Both the position numbers and the translations under genes were made by a program. 64,000 nucleotides of DNA from Bicyclus anynana (lineage: Eukaryota > Arthropoda > Insecta > Lepidoptera > Nymphalidae), in contig NC_069095.1 in assembly GCF_947172395.1 (NCBI RefSeq), positions 1,054,001-1,118,000 on the forward strand, given 5' to 3'. Shown here in pieces: positions 10,156-20,383 of this stretch. Each line of letters starts with the position of its first letter. Within the stretch, counting starts at the first letter, position 1. The notes beneath the pieces were generated by a model. The model had not been told where the DNA came from. It worked only from the letters and a program-made list of their open reading frames with translations, and ran no database searches.

Positions 10156-12387
10156 TGAGACTAAGGCTCGGAAACTGTCACTCAAAAAGTCACATTACCT
10201 CCGTAAATCTGAAAAAGTGAACAATAGGCTGATTTATATAAGCTTTGCAAATACTATTGCACAGTTTTGCAGTCTACGTCTACTATTCATTCCTATGTAC
10301 ACCCAATATTGGAATTGGAAAGGTATGGATCCGTCCCGCCTTTTGATTAGTTTTAGAAAAGTTGAATTTACTCGTTCATTTTACTCCATGCGCTGTATAG
10401 TGTATCAATATTGGTTAAAATCTATGTACGTGAAATAAATCTGTATAAATATGAGTTGGAAAATTGAAAGTTTTGATGAAGATTTATTACAAAACTCCGT
10501 TCGTGTGAAATTCTGTTTTTCAGTGGTTTTTTATGCTTCCTGAAGATGTAACTAAAATGACAATGTCAACTGATGTCCACGAAACTACAAAAATTTTCAG
10601 TAGGTTGGAAACTACTAACAGTGGTGAATTTCGTAAATGTCCACTAACTTAAGTCTAAGTTGGTGAATCGGACTGCAGATTTGGGATTTTGGTTTTGTAC
10701 ATTAGTGCTTTGGAGATCACTCTAAGCGTGAAGTTACTATTTTTTACATTTTATAGTGACTTTTGAGGTCAAAAATCATCGCCCTAAGTCAGCCAACCCA
10801 AGAACGTAGCACCGTAGTGAATCTAAACATCAAACCCTTTTTTGAAAGAAGAATAACCATTGCTGTAGTTTATAAGAAGGTTGATGATGATGATGATTTA
10901 GCCTTAATCATGTTTTATTTACCCAAATAATTAGTTCTCTCATTTGAATAAAAATTAATTCGGCTGCACGCCTCTCCCTAGTCCATGATGCCGGAACACT
11001 GATGTTACGCGGTGACCGGCTGCCCGTGACGATGAAATATTGATTGGAATCTAAAATCCATGCCAGGCTTGAAGCCGGCCGCCACTTTTTATATTGCCTT
11101 TTGTGCTGTGAAGTGTGTTTTTTGTTCATCTAGTTATTTGATTTCATTACGATAACGCGACGTGTTAATTTTGACGGCCAATAGGGTTGCATCCCATTTT
11201 TTTTTATGCTATTACTATTCTGGGGTATTAGTAAAGTTTGATTATGTAACGTCATGTGTTAATGAATTTTGTGAATTGGATTTACTTTTATACGTACTAT
11301 TTGTATCGTGGTTTCATCTGCGTAGGATCCTATGCTATCCTGTGTAGGACATTGAAAAAAGAAAACAGTCATAAGAATTTTAACTACTGTGCCTTATTGA
11401 CAAGCAATGCATGTTTTTAGCGAGTGTGTTCTGTGAAGAGATGCTTCATTATACATTCTAATTATTAGGATTAAAACATTTTATCTGCTTGATTTCTAAA
11501 CATTAAATACTTATAAAAATTAAATTAAGCTGGATATTGTTTGTGGTTCAGCAATCGTATTGTAGTTAATGATAGTGGATAAAGTGGAATCACAAAATAT
11601 GCTTAACCTTTATTAAACATTGTATCTTATAATTTTGACAAATACATTTCTGTTATAAGCCCAAAATTATTACTTACTTTTAAATCAAGATTTCCTTTAT
11701 AAAATACATTAAGAGATAAAAATACAGCTAATAAAACCACGTCCTTTGCAATTAATGCCCAATTCGTTTTTATTCTCAACGTTTCGGCAAAACATTACAA
11801 GCTTTAACTAAAAGTTTTAATTGCAACCGAATAAAAAACATACAATGGAATATACGAAACGGATTTCTTGAAACTATTATTTATATCTGCGCCATCAAAG
11901 TGACGTTTGACTCTACAGAAACGGATGGTCGCGCAAAAAAATCCGCAATCGCCTTACATATCGTAAACGAAAAAAAAAAACATCGCGCCAAAAGAACCCT
12001 GTCATCCGAGGCTTTATACATTATGTCTCCCCAAAACTTTTTTCGGTGCCCAAAACGCAACAAGAGATACAAAAACAAGTAAAAAAACCGCAGCATTGTT
12101 TCGTATCGTTTACAAACAAAGATTTGGTAAAAAAAAAAAAAACTAAAACATCGCCACCCGAAAAAAAAGACGCATCAACATACAAGAGAGTGTCATAATA
12201 TATCTCAGTTACAGGGCGCACGGTTAAGTGTGAAATATACTGTTCAATATTTATAGGATTTTTATTTGTGTTATTTATTCACATGGCACGTTTTGTCGTT
12301 GAACGAGTAGTGTTGCCAGACATTGTTGGCGTATTCAGGATCGGTCACTTCATTTTTATAATAATATAGTGGTACATAGCATTCGTT
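10156..12387. other. Unannotated AT-rich DNA
   Basis: About 2.2 kb without a recognised feature. Overlapping frames on both strands near 11881-12221 lie in A-rich sequence and show no domain. Confidence 0.4.
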
Positions 12388-12496
12388 TTATCATTATCAT
12401 CATCATCATCATCATCATTATCATCATCATCATCATTATCATCATCATCAACATCATCATCATCATCATCATCATTATCATTATCATCATCATCAA

Positions 12497-12550
<54 letters not shown>

Positions 12551-12553
12551 TAA
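12388..12553. repeat. (ATC/GAT)n microsatellite, about 165 bp
   Basis: A long array of ATC trimers with scattered ATT and AAC variants. All three frames on each strand stay open and read as poly-Asp, poly-Met or poly-Ile, so the apparent ORFs here are artefacts. The array is followed by TTGACGTCCACTATTGGACG, which resembles the RTE 3' UTR in reverse. The array is therefore best read as the expanded tail of a minus-strand RTE insertion. Confidence 0.9.
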
Positions 12554-12600
12554 CAGTCAATTGACGTCCACTATTGGACGTAGATTTAGAGTCCTGGAGA
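12554..12600 (-). repeat. RTE-clade LINE 3' UTR remnant
   Basis: ATTGACGTCCACTATTGGAC resembles the reverse complement of the RTE 3' UTR (at 43550: GATGGACGTCCACTGCAGG). It directly adjoins the trimer array, matching element-then-tail order. Confidence 0.5.
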
Positions 12601-13120
12601 ATGAAGGATAATTGTTTCTATAACGAACATATATACAGATATCGTATCGATCACTAATCACCCCCTGATAGTTATTTTGGAAATATATTTCATGTGCTTG
12701 TACAGAATTGACATTTCTACATATCATAAGTATAGATTGCATTTTAAAACCGCACTAAAAGACGTTGTAAAATCCCACACAAACCTATACTTCTGGGAAC
12801 ACTACCGAAACAAAAGGAGATATGGCATTTCTACCTTCTTTTTCGTCAGTATCTGCATTCATTTCGGTTGTCTTAGGTGGTATAAATAATGCATTATCAC
12901 GCGTAGGGTCCGCAGCGGTCAGAGGGAATAAAATTATTTGCTCACGTACGATAACATCAGATTTTCTGTCTGTACCTACAATGTCTCACATTGTCATGGT
13001 AATAAAAGGAATTTCAGATACGTAAGTTGGTGGGTTCGAACCATTCTTACTGTTGAAATAAAGTAACATTGCCCGCAGTTTCTTCGTTCAGTTAAATCAA
13101 ATAACAAGTAAAAGTTTTGA
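12601..13120. other. Unannotated sequence
   Basis: Nothing recognised. Confidence 0.4.
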
Positions 13121-13392
13121 CGGCCTCACAGAAGATTTACAAGACGGAGATCCTTGGTTTGATCCCTGGCTGGGCCGATTGAGGTTTTCTTAATGGACTC
13201 AGGTCCAGGTCTGGTGGGAGGCTTCGGCCGTGTTTAGTTACTACCCTACCGACAAAGACGTATCGCCAAGCGATTTAGCGCTATCGTGTAGAAACCTCCT
13301 TACAAATTAACCCGTTTTCAAGTTAGATTGCATCACTTACCATCAGGTGAGACTGCAGTCAAGGGCTAACTTGAAATACTTAAAAAAAGAAG
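13121..13392 (+). repeat. SINE-A, box A deleted
   Basis: Starts CGGCCTCACAGAAGATTTACAA: the normal CGTGGCGCAGTGG of box A is gone. Box B survives as GGTTTGATCCCTGG. The body has lost several short pieces (for example after GTGTAGAAACC) and ends AAGGGCTAACTTG plus an A-rich tail. An old copy. Confidence 0.8.
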
Positions 13393-14215
13393 AAATATTT
13401 TATTGTTTTAACAAATTAAATAAAACCAATAATAGTAACTAGGAATTACTATTGTGTTTGGACTATTGTGATGGTACTAAATGGTCCAAACAGTGGTCCA
13501 TCATGGTTTTTTTTATATATTTTAGCCATACCTAGGTCAGGCCATCTTAGTATACTAATTATGTGACAGTGCATCTTAATTAAGTAAAATTATAGACACG
13601 CACTTTATTATATTTTTAAAATCTACCAAAAAAATTCTCCGAATTATTTCACAACGACTAGTTGCCTCGACTGGTGACAGAAATACTGGCTCGGGAAAGG
13701 CAAAGGATCAACCTGACTGAGTTGTCCAGCATGGAAATGCAGTCAGTATTCCACGTGGATGATCTGTGTAGTTATAAGGATAAGTTAGCTTAAGATCATA
13801 TTATATTCTTTTACAAATAGTGTAAATATAAATGAGTAAAGACATCTATCTATCTATCTATCTATCATCGTCCAAATTTGAACGTTTTGAAGATGATGAT
13901 GATGGTAACTAAAGATAAAATATTTAATAAACTTAGCTTAAGGAAAGTTGATTTCCTATTAGTATTAATCGTAAGTAAACAGAGGAGAAATTCAATCATA
14001 CTAAAATGTGAGTAAAAATTCCGCTAAAGAGAACAAGGAGCACAAAGATGGCGCCGTTTAATTAGAATGCAAATTTAATAGCCCCTGTTGATTTACATGT
14101 CAATAGGGCCCAAAATAATGTAATCCTGAAACCCAGGAGACAAAGGAATATTCTAGATACTTATTGATCGTATACAGCGCTACTTTGTTGAAGTATATTT
14201 TTTTATTTAGAAATA
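13393..14215. other. Unannotated sequence with a small (ATCT)n tract
   Basis: A five-to-six-unit (ATCT)n microsatellite lies at about 13844-13866. Otherwise nothing recognised. Confidence 0.4.
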
Positions 14216-14234
14216 AGCTTGCCCGCTTTCATCT
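14216..14234 (+). repeat. SINE-A, left piece split by a MITE
   Basis: AAGCTTGCCCGCTTTCATCT corresponds to SINE-A just upstream of GATTGCATCATCACTTACC, which resumes at 16275. The two pieces abut in the SINE consensus, so an insertion separated them. Confidence 0.7.
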
Positions 14235-14362
14235 CACAGAGGAATTCATATACGTTGTAGAGGCTACCCCAGGGGATCATTCAGCCGCTGAGTGTCGAAT
14301 TTAGCTTCTATTTGTTTGAGAATTTGACACTCAGCGGGTGAATGATCCTCTGTGGGTGCTCC
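14235..14362. mobile_element. Palindromic MITE, left arm and part of the right arm
   Basis: The left arm 14235-14302 (CACAGAGGAATTCATATACG ... CCGCTGAGTGTCGAATTT) pairs with the right arm that starts at 14321 (AATTTGACACTCAGCGGGTG) and finishes after the Jockey insertion at 16250-16274. The loop is only about 18 nt. Arms are about 68 bp with a handful of mismatches. It has no coding capacity. The superfamily is unclear. Confidence 0.75.
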
Positions 14363-16048
14363 ATTTCCCTAGACCCATTTCATGTGGAGAAAGTGAATTT
14401 AGAACTCGCTTCCCTCCTCTCTCTCCCCCACGATGGAGATGAGATTCCCCCTACGACTTGCGATGAAGTTCGTTCGGTTATCAAAGGTCTACATAAAAAG
14501 AAGGCCCCAGGTCCCGACTGTATAAGTAATAAAGCGATAAAGCTACTCCCTATGGAGATTATAAACCTACTTGTTAACATTTTCAATGTCCTCTTGTCAC
14601 ACTGCTCCTTCTCCAATGCGTGGAAGGAAGCCACTGTCATAGGTATTCACAAGCCGGGCAAACCCCGCGATCTCCCTTCTAGCTATCGCCCTATTAGTTT
14701 ACTCAACACTATTGCCAAGGTATACGAGATTATTATTCTTAACCGTTTAAAGGCTGTATGCGATGAGAAGCAACTTCTCATCAAACAACAGTTCGGATTT
14801 AGAACCCAACACTCCTGTGTACAACAAGCGCATCGCCTCACGGAGCATATTCTCACCGGCCTTACCCGGCTTCGCACTCCTATTCCTACTGGGGCCATTT
14901 TCTTCGATGTAGCAAAAGCCTTCGACCGAGTATGGCACGAAGGCCTAATAGTTAAGCTTAGCCGCTTCGGCGTACCTAGCAGACTTGTCCGATTGTTTCA
15001 CAATTATCTGTCAAATTGCACCTTTCGATACCGCCTAGATGGCACTCTCTCGTCTCCCAGGCCCATCCGAGCGGGAGTCCCTCAAGGATCCGTGCTCTCC
15101 CCGCTTTTATATTCACTCTTTACGAGTGATATACCCACTAACCATCCAGGTGTGCACATCGCCCAGTTCGCGGATGATACCGCACTGTTTGTGACACACC
15201 CTTACCGTAGATCCATAATAGCCCGCCTCCAGAAAGCGGTCACACACTTAGCAAAGTGGTTTCGCAAATGGAGGATAGAGGAAAACCCAGAGAAGAGTGC
15301 AGCAGTGCTCTTCTCAAGAAAACTTGCACGCCATTACTTCGATTTAAAAGAGGTCTCCTTACATGGAGCACCTATCTCGTGGCAACGCACTGCCAAATAC
15401 CTAGGTGTGACCTTTGATACCCGTATGAGCTTCGCGACTCACATACAGAAAGCCAGAAAAAGAGCTGCTTATGTGATGAGTCGTCTCTATCCTATGATAT
15501 GTGCTAAAAGCAAATTATCCCTCCGCTCTAAGGTCACTCTCTATAAGACCTGCATCCGTCCAATAATGACCTACGCTAGTGTAGTGTTTGCCCATCGCCC
15601 AAAGGTGACCCTAAAACCCCTTCAGGTCCTTCAGAACCGATTTATGCGTCAGGCCACGGGCGCTCCGTGGTTTGTGCGCAATAACGACCTACATAGAGAC
15701 CTAGATCTCCCCACAATAGCCCAATATATTAAACAGCTCTCGAAAACTTTTGAGAGAGCCGCCACCCACCCCAACCAACTAGTGGTTGAGGCTTGCAGCT
15801 ACATCCCCGATATCAACGCTGATTGTAGATCTAGACGCCCAAAAAACGTCCTTTACGATCCTGACGATGACATAACGAACGACAATGCTTCCCAGGCAAC
15901 ACAAACACAAGCTACACAGCGTCTTCGCCGGCGAAGACGAGGTCCCCGATATCTGACGTCACCCAGACGTGGGCTTTTAACTCACGATCTCGGGGGCGCC
16001 CGGACTGATACACTCAGGCCAAAACACCCTTCCCGAACGGCCCTCTAA
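14342..16048 (+). CDS. Jockey-clade LINE reverse transcriptase, 5'-truncated ORF2
   Basis: The ORF encodes the reverse transcriptase part of a non-LTR retrotransposon, which copies its own RNA at a nicked target. Visible landmarks by residue: KKAPGPD (about 53-59), YRPISLL (115-121), FGFR (151-154), catalytic motif A FFDVAKAFD (187-195), GVPQGS (245-250) and catalytic motif C FADD (276-279). Then come a thumb region and an Arg-rich tail (RLRRRRRGPR) before TAA. The endonuclease that should precede RT is missing, and so is ORF1. The first seven codons, including the ATG, lie upstream of or inside the 13-bp TSD (14350-14362) and are target DNA: the element itself begins at codon 8. The frame is intact and richer in GC than its surroundings. 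Translation would have no native start, so it is probably not functional. Confidence 0.9.
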   Translation: MILCGCSISLDPFHVEKVNLELASLLSLPHDGDEIPPTTCDEVRSVIKGLHKKKAPGPDCISNKAIKLLPMEIINLLVNIFNVLLSHCSFSNAWKEATVIGIHKPGKPRDLPSSYRPISLLNTIAKVYEIIILNRLKAVCDEKQLLIKQQFGFRTQHSCVQQAHRLTEHILTGLTRLRTPIPTGAIFFDVAKAFDRVWHEGLIVKLSRFGVPSRLVRLFHNYLSNCTFRYRLDGTLSSPRPIRAGVPQGSVLSPLLYSLFTSDIPTNHPGVHIAQFADDTALFVTHPYRRSIIARLQKAVTHLAKWFRKWRIEENPEKSAAVLFSRKLARHYFDLKEVSLHGAPISWQRTAKYLGVTFDTRMSFATHIQKARKRAAYVMSRLYPMICAKSKLSLRSKVTLYKTCIRPIMTYASVVFAHRPKVTLKPLQVLQNRFMRQATGAPWFVRNNDLHRDLDLPTIAQYIKQLSKTFERAATHPNQLVVEACSYIPDINADCRSRRPKNVLYDPDDDITNDNASQATQTQATQRLRRRRRGPRYLTSPRRGLLTHDLGGARTDTLRPKHPSRTAL

Positions 16049-16236
16049 GTCGAGGCCCGAGTCTCAGAGAAGACGCCCTTAGAGAGTCGTTCCGCCCACT
16101 ACTTTCTTCTGCCTTCGGGCCCCATATCGGGGGGTTTGGGCGATGCTTCTGCGCTCGCCCAAACCCCCCGGTGACGCCGCTGAGGTCCCATAAGGAGCCT
16201 ACGGCACTTACACAATCAGAAAAAAAAAAAAAAAAA
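14363..16236 (+). mobile_element. Jockey-clade LINE insertion, 5' truncated, with TSD and poly(A)
   Basis: The insertion is bounded by perfect 13-bp direct repeats CTGTGGGTGCTCC at 14350-14362 and 16237-16249. It ends in an uninterrupted run of 17 A (16220-16236). It contains the RT ORF and a ~170-bp GC-rich 3' UTR. Perfect TSDs, a pure A tail and an open frame all point to a recent insertion. It landed in the right arm of a palindromic MITE. Confidence 0.92.
16111..16169 (+). ncRNA. Structured 3' UTR of the Jockey element (UUCG hairpin plus 15-bp stem)
   Basis: GCCTTCGGGC (16111-16120) would fold as a short stem with a UUCG tetraloop. Then 16129-16143 (GGGGGGTTTGGGCGA) pairs perfectly with 16155-16169 around an 11-nt loop. 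Many LINE reverse transcriptases recognise a 3' stem-loop of their own RNA, so this is a plausible recognition structure. That role is inferred from family knowledge. Confidence 0.7.
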
Positions 16237-16249
16237 CTGTGGGTGCTCC

Positions 16250-16274
16250 TACAACGTCTATGAATACCAGTGTT
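16250..16274. mobile_element. Palindromic MITE, end of the right arm
   Basis: TACAACGTCTATGAATACCA completes the arm interrupted at 14362. Its reverse complement TGGTATTCATAGACGTTGTA matches the left arm AATTCATATACGTTGTA. Confidence 0.75.
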
Positions 16275-16344
16275 CGATTGCATCATAACTTACCATCAGG
16301 TGAGATTGTAGTCGAGAGCTAATTTGTAGATAATAAAAAAAAAC
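16275..16344 (+). repeat. SINE-A 3' end, right piece of the split copy
   Basis: GATTGCATCATAACTTACCA to AGAGCTAATTTGTAGATAAT and an A-rich tail. It continues the 14216-14234 piece. Confidence 0.85.
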
Positions 16345-16964
16345 AAGTTGTGCAATACAAAATGGGTATTAAAAGAAATAGTTGCTTTAGCTGGATTCCA
16401 GTAATAGCTAATACTCGTAAGTCTAACAATAAGAATGATTAATGTCTTAATAGCAAAAGTAAACCAGAAAGAAAATTGTATGTGCAGTAAATATAAATGA
16501 GCAAAACGCAAGTAGTCTACGCCAGTAAAAACCCTCCAAGTTGTTACAACTGGTATTGTCTAGATTAACTTTTTAATAACCCGTAACTAACTCGAGCGGA
16601 ATTATAAAATTAGTTTAATGAAAGTTGCCGGCGAGTGTGGATTAAAATTTTACATAAACGCGAAACTCGGTCGTACTGTTTTTCTTTTCGAATCCCCATA
16701 AGAATTGAATTTTTATTAAAGGATTAGCTTTTATTACAGCCAGCGAGTATTAAAGTTGTAATAGTGAATAATGGGTCTCTGTGCTCGGATTCCATATAAA
16801 ATACAATGTTGATATTACTTTGTGCCAATAATCTGACGTCTATTGCTCTGCCTAGGTGAAAAAAGCGTATAAATACAACAAATGCATTCCTAAGTAGCGT
16901 TTTTAAAACACTATGCATTTTGGGCGTTGGAAATAGACCATCATTTAACTTCATACTAAATTTG
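16345..16964. other. Unannotated AT-rich DNA
   Basis: Nothing recognised. Confidence 0.4.
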
Positions 16965-17011
16965 AACGCTTTTTTAATGTCCGTTAAAAAACTCTTGTGC
17001 GAATGAGGGCG
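16965..17011 (+). repeat. Fragment of the CATTCGCACGAGA MITE (one end)
   Basis: AACGCTTTTTTAATGTCCGT ... CTTGTGCGAATGAGGGCG matches the right end of the element at 38938-39150 at nearly all positions. Only this end is preserved. Confidence 0.65.
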
Positions 17012-17701
17012 TATACTTCAAAAACTACTAGCTAGATCGCGCAAAGTGCGATGTTTTATGTTCAGTCCATTTTATCAATATTATCATAAAATTTGCCTTT
17101 CGAAACGGTTACCTAAGTATTCATATGTTCCCTAAAATTACTTACAAACCCGACCTTTCTTAATTTGATAAAAGGCAAACTCTAAATAGACATTGCATTC
17201 AATGCATATGCATTATACTTGTATTTTGTATGATGTAAAATCAATCACCAAGCGTAAACTTTGTAATTTCATCAAAAAAATTATCAAATAAATATTTACA
17301 CAGTCTATATTCGCTTACCTTTAAAACACCCCATTAAATAAAAGTAATATTCAAGGCTCTAAACACACAAAATGGGCAATATTGTTTATGACGAGCTGAC
17401 GCGACGCCGCCATTTTCCGTCGGGAAATTTATAATACTTTCAACACATGCCCCCAAAATCAGATTGTATTAAATTAGTAGGCTCTAAACTTGTGTTTGCG
17501 GAGTATCATAAAGTTTCAACTATGAAGCTAATAAAACGAAACGTTATATTATTCAAAGGGAATTCGAAAAACAAAAGCGCCTTAATAAATTAGGTTATAG
17601 GTGAAGAGATAGCGACTGGAGATTTCTATTGATTTATGGATTTAGCTATAATTCGAAAACAAAGCAAAAAATAATTGTATTTCCCGATCCGTAAGTTATA
17701 T
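17012..17701. other. Unannotated AT-rich DNA
   Basis: Nothing recognised. Confidence 0.4.
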
Positions 17702-18157
17702 AAGTCTTCGAACAGTGCGTGTTGCCAGTGATGACCTATGGTTCCGAGACTTGGTCGCTAACTATGGGCCTCATAAGAAGGCTCAGAGTCACACAGCGGG
17801 CGATGGAACGAGCTATGTTAGGAGTATCTCTGCGGGATCGAATCAGAAATGAGGAGATCCGCAGAAGAACCAAAGTCACCGACATAGCTCAACGAGTTGC
17901 GAAGCTGAAGTGGCAATGGGCGGGGCACATAGTGCGAAGAGCCGATGGACGTTGGGGTCCCAAAGTGCTGTAATGGCGACCCCGCACTAGTAAGCGCAGT
18001 GTTGGCCGACCCCCCACCAGGTGGACTGACGACATCAAGCGAGTCGCAGGGATTCGCTGGATGCAGGTGGCTCAGTATCATGATGTTTGGAAGTCCCTAC
18101 AAAAGGCCTATGTCCTGCAGTGGACGTCCATCGGCTGATATGATGATGATGATGATG
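17702..18157 (+). pseudogene. RTE-clade LINE, C-terminal end of the ORF, 3' UTR and (GAT)n tail
   Basis: The frame from 17719 reads VLPVMTYGSETWSLT, then RRLRVTQRAMERAMLGVSLR and KLKWQWAGHIVRRADGRWG. This is the conserved C-terminal part after the RT core in RTE-clade elements, frequently mis-annotated as a host gene. A GAA-to-TAA change at 17971-17973 stops the frame at KVL. The same frame continues afterwards as WRPRT ... VGRPPTRWTDDIKRVAGIRW ... YVLQWTSIG before the natural end. The tail is (GAT)n at 18138-18157. It is 5' truncated, with no upstream RT core, so it is dead on arrival. Best reference copy in this window for the other RTE pieces. Confidence 0.9.
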
Positions 18158-18533
18158 AAGTTATATAGGGAAATACAATCTTTGAAGTACTTATGTAATA
18201 ATAATTTGGTTAGATTGAGTAGTTGAGTACTTAAAACAATAGCGAATATATAAAATAGCAATATAATAAAATAAATAATTATAATTATAAGATAAGTCTT
18301 TAATTTAAGATAAGTCTATAATTATAAGATAAGATAAGCGTAAAACATCGCTTATAGCACTGATCACTCAAAATTACAATCGAAAAACCTCAGCTGATAG
18401 GAATATTTCCTGTAGAAAATTCTATTACGCAGCTCAAACTAAAATTATTTCTTAATTAACTTACTATTTTTAACTTAGTACTTACCTCCTAGAAATAGAT
18501 ACAACTACAAATCATCATTCGGCTCATACTTCG
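18158..18533. other. Unannotated AT-rich DNA
   Basis: Contains imperfect AAGATAAGTCT repeats near 18286-18332; nothing else recognised. Confidence 0.4.
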
Positions 18534-18701
18534 TAGAATCGATGGACCTTGGGGTCCCAAGTTGCTGGAATGGCGACCCCCCACTAGATGGAACGATGAC
18601 ATCAAGCGGATAGCAGAGAGCCGCTGGATGCTTGGAACCGTGATGTTTAGAAGTCCAGGCCAGCAGTGGACGTGCATCGGCTAATAATGATGATGATGAT
18701 G
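18534..18701 (+). repeat. RTE-clade LINE 3' end with (GAT)n tail
   Basis: Begins ATCGATGGACCTTGGGGTCC and ends TGCATCGGCTAATAATGATG plus GAT repeats. A short copy with an internal deletion around the stretch that encodes VGRPPTRW. Confidence 0.8.
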
Positions 18702-19179
18702 ACACATCATAAATGAAAATGTATCACTATATTGAAATGTCCAACAGTAGTGCTAAAGGTGACGATTGCTCCTGTACTATTTGAAATAAGGTTAGGTTTA
18801 CGAGACACTAAATAAATAAAGACATGCGAATGCCATTAGTGTTATTACAATTTTATAGAGCTTTATACACCAGGTGGGTACGGATAACAGTTGAGTTGGA
18901 AAATCTCATTAAAGGATAGATTAATGTGGTGAACTAACTATATTTTCCATATTACATTGGAACCCTTCCTAATAATATAATGGAATTTACTTATCACAAT
19001 TCAATTACAGTAATGTAAAGAAACAAGTACCTTCAAAGGCATCGTCTGGTTTATTTGAATAGAGTTTAAAATCTGTTTTTGGACTAAATAACTTTACTTA
19101 TTACTTAATAATACTTTATAAAAACAATCTCATTTTAATACTTACTACTGAGACGAATATCTTAGCATTCCATGGATTC
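18702..19179. other. Unannotated AT-rich DNA
   Basis: Nothing recognised. Confidence 0.4.
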
Positions 19180-19310
19180 ACCGTGCGGGTGCCGGGTCCA
19201 TCGCGTAGTAGAGAGAAAAACTCCGAGCAGAGTCCTGAACTTGTGACTACAGGATGTAGGGTTAAGGAATTCCTTGATGATCGATCAACACTCCCCGTTC
19301 TCTGCTCGTG
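19180..19310 (+). repeat. Dispersed repeat D (TGTAGGGTTAAGG ... CCCCGTTCTCTGCTCGTG)
   Basis: Shares the ordered motifs GAGAGAAA, CTTGTGAC, GTGTAGGGTTA and ACTCCC...TTCTC with 20254-20380, 44615-44720 and 53460-53590. The copies are strongly diverged and no ends can be defined. Class unknown. Confidence 0.4.
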
Positions 19311-19311
19311 T

Positions 19312-19701
19312 AACTACTAATATTATAAACACGAAAGTTTGTATTGGTGTATGTTTGTTTGGATGTTTGTTACTCTTTATCGCCGCTGCTACTAAAGCGA
19401 TTTGGCTGAAATTTGGAGTGGAAATAGATTTTACTGTGAATTAACACATAGGCTACTTTAATCCCGAAAAAAGCCATGGATTCCTGAGATTTGCGAAAAC
19501 CTGATCATTTTGATGGTATGAATGTTGGTTACTCTTTCACGCCTCGGCTACTGAAAGGAATCACCTAAAATTTGAAGTCAAGATAGATTATAGTCTGTAT
19601 TAACACACATGCTACTTTTTATCCCAGAAAAAAATATGGTTCCTGAGAGATTTGTGAAAAAACTAAATTCCACGCGGACGAAGTCGTGTGCGTCCGCTAG
19701 T
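19312..19701 (+). mobile_element. Helitron-like element, family B, with an internal duplication
   Basis: Begins ACTACTAATATTATAAACACG and ends GACGAAGTCGTGTGCGTCCGCTAGT. The central module (TTACTCTTT ... CTACT ... TTAACACA ... GCTACTTT ... ATCCC) occurs twice, about 19368-19525 and 19526-19672, diverged from each other. Ordinary family B copies (21647, 63257) carry it once. Confidence 0.75.
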
Positions 19702-20092
19702 TAAATATAATTTCTAAAATTTTCTGGTGAAAATTACCTCTTCAGGCTTAACCTTATTTAACGTTACTTAACTTAGCTTAGCTTAACCAGACTTCATCCG
19801 AGGATCAAGTTTCAACATTGATAGCCAGATCTTCGTTACTTTACAATCCCTAAAAGTTTGTTAGCCCATGATATTCCTTGTAGGCTATCTGGTCATCACA
19901 GGCCATAATAACAGTTGTGAAAGTTGCAATGCGCACCTGCTTCATACTATGCTCTTTGCAGAGAAATTATCTTAGAACATGTAGTACAAGCCGTTTGTAA
20001 GGGCCTCTATTTGCTCTAATGCAAATACAGGAAGTCATATACGTATATAAAAAAATTGTTAACCAATTCTGTATATTCAGTATTTATCTCTA
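19702..20092. other. Unannotated sequence
   Basis: Nothing recognised. Confidence 0.4.
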
Positions 20093-20253
20093 CTAATATT
20101 TTAAAAGGTTAAAATATGTGATGTTGTAGAGGGTAATCTTTAGATCTACTGAACCGATTTTAAAAATTCTTTTACCACTAGAAAGCTACATGTCATGGGC
20201 TATATTTTATCCCCGTTCGGGATCAGGAACTACGCAGTTGAAACCGCGGGACG
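20093..20253 (+). mobile_element. Helitron-like element, family C, 3' end altered
   Basis: TCTACTAATATTTTAAAAGG, then GGTAATCTTTAGATCTACTG and TATATTTTATCCCCGTTCGG. The end degenerates at AACCGCGGGACGCGGG, where CGGCGTCAGCTAGT would be expected. A second copy is at 39905-40072. Confidence 0.6.
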
Positions 20254-20383
20254 CGGGACCGTGGATGCCAGGTCTTGTCGCAGAGAGAAAATCTCCGACC
20301 AAATTCAGAGACTTGTGACCTTTATAGTGCCACTGTGAGATTATGACCAACGGGTGTAGGGTTATGGAGCTCCTAAAATCAGA
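20254..20383 (+). repeat. Dispersed repeat D, second copy
   Basis: GTCGCAGAGAGAAAATCTCC, ACTTGTGACC and GGTGTAGGGTTATGGAG occur in the same order as at 19180-19310. Confidence 0.4.

Noticed and set aside
12345..12611. Overlapping ORFs reading poly-Asp, poly-Met and poly-Ile
   Set aside because: They are translations of the (ATC/GAT)n microsatellite; no frame has non-repetitive protein sequence.
14380..14938. Minus-strand ORFs across the Jockey RT
   Set aside because: They are antisense to the conserved RT motifs on the plus strand and have no motif of their own.
16014..16286. 90-codon minus-strand ORF with poly-Phe
   Set aside because: The Phe run is the LINE poly(A) tail read backwards.
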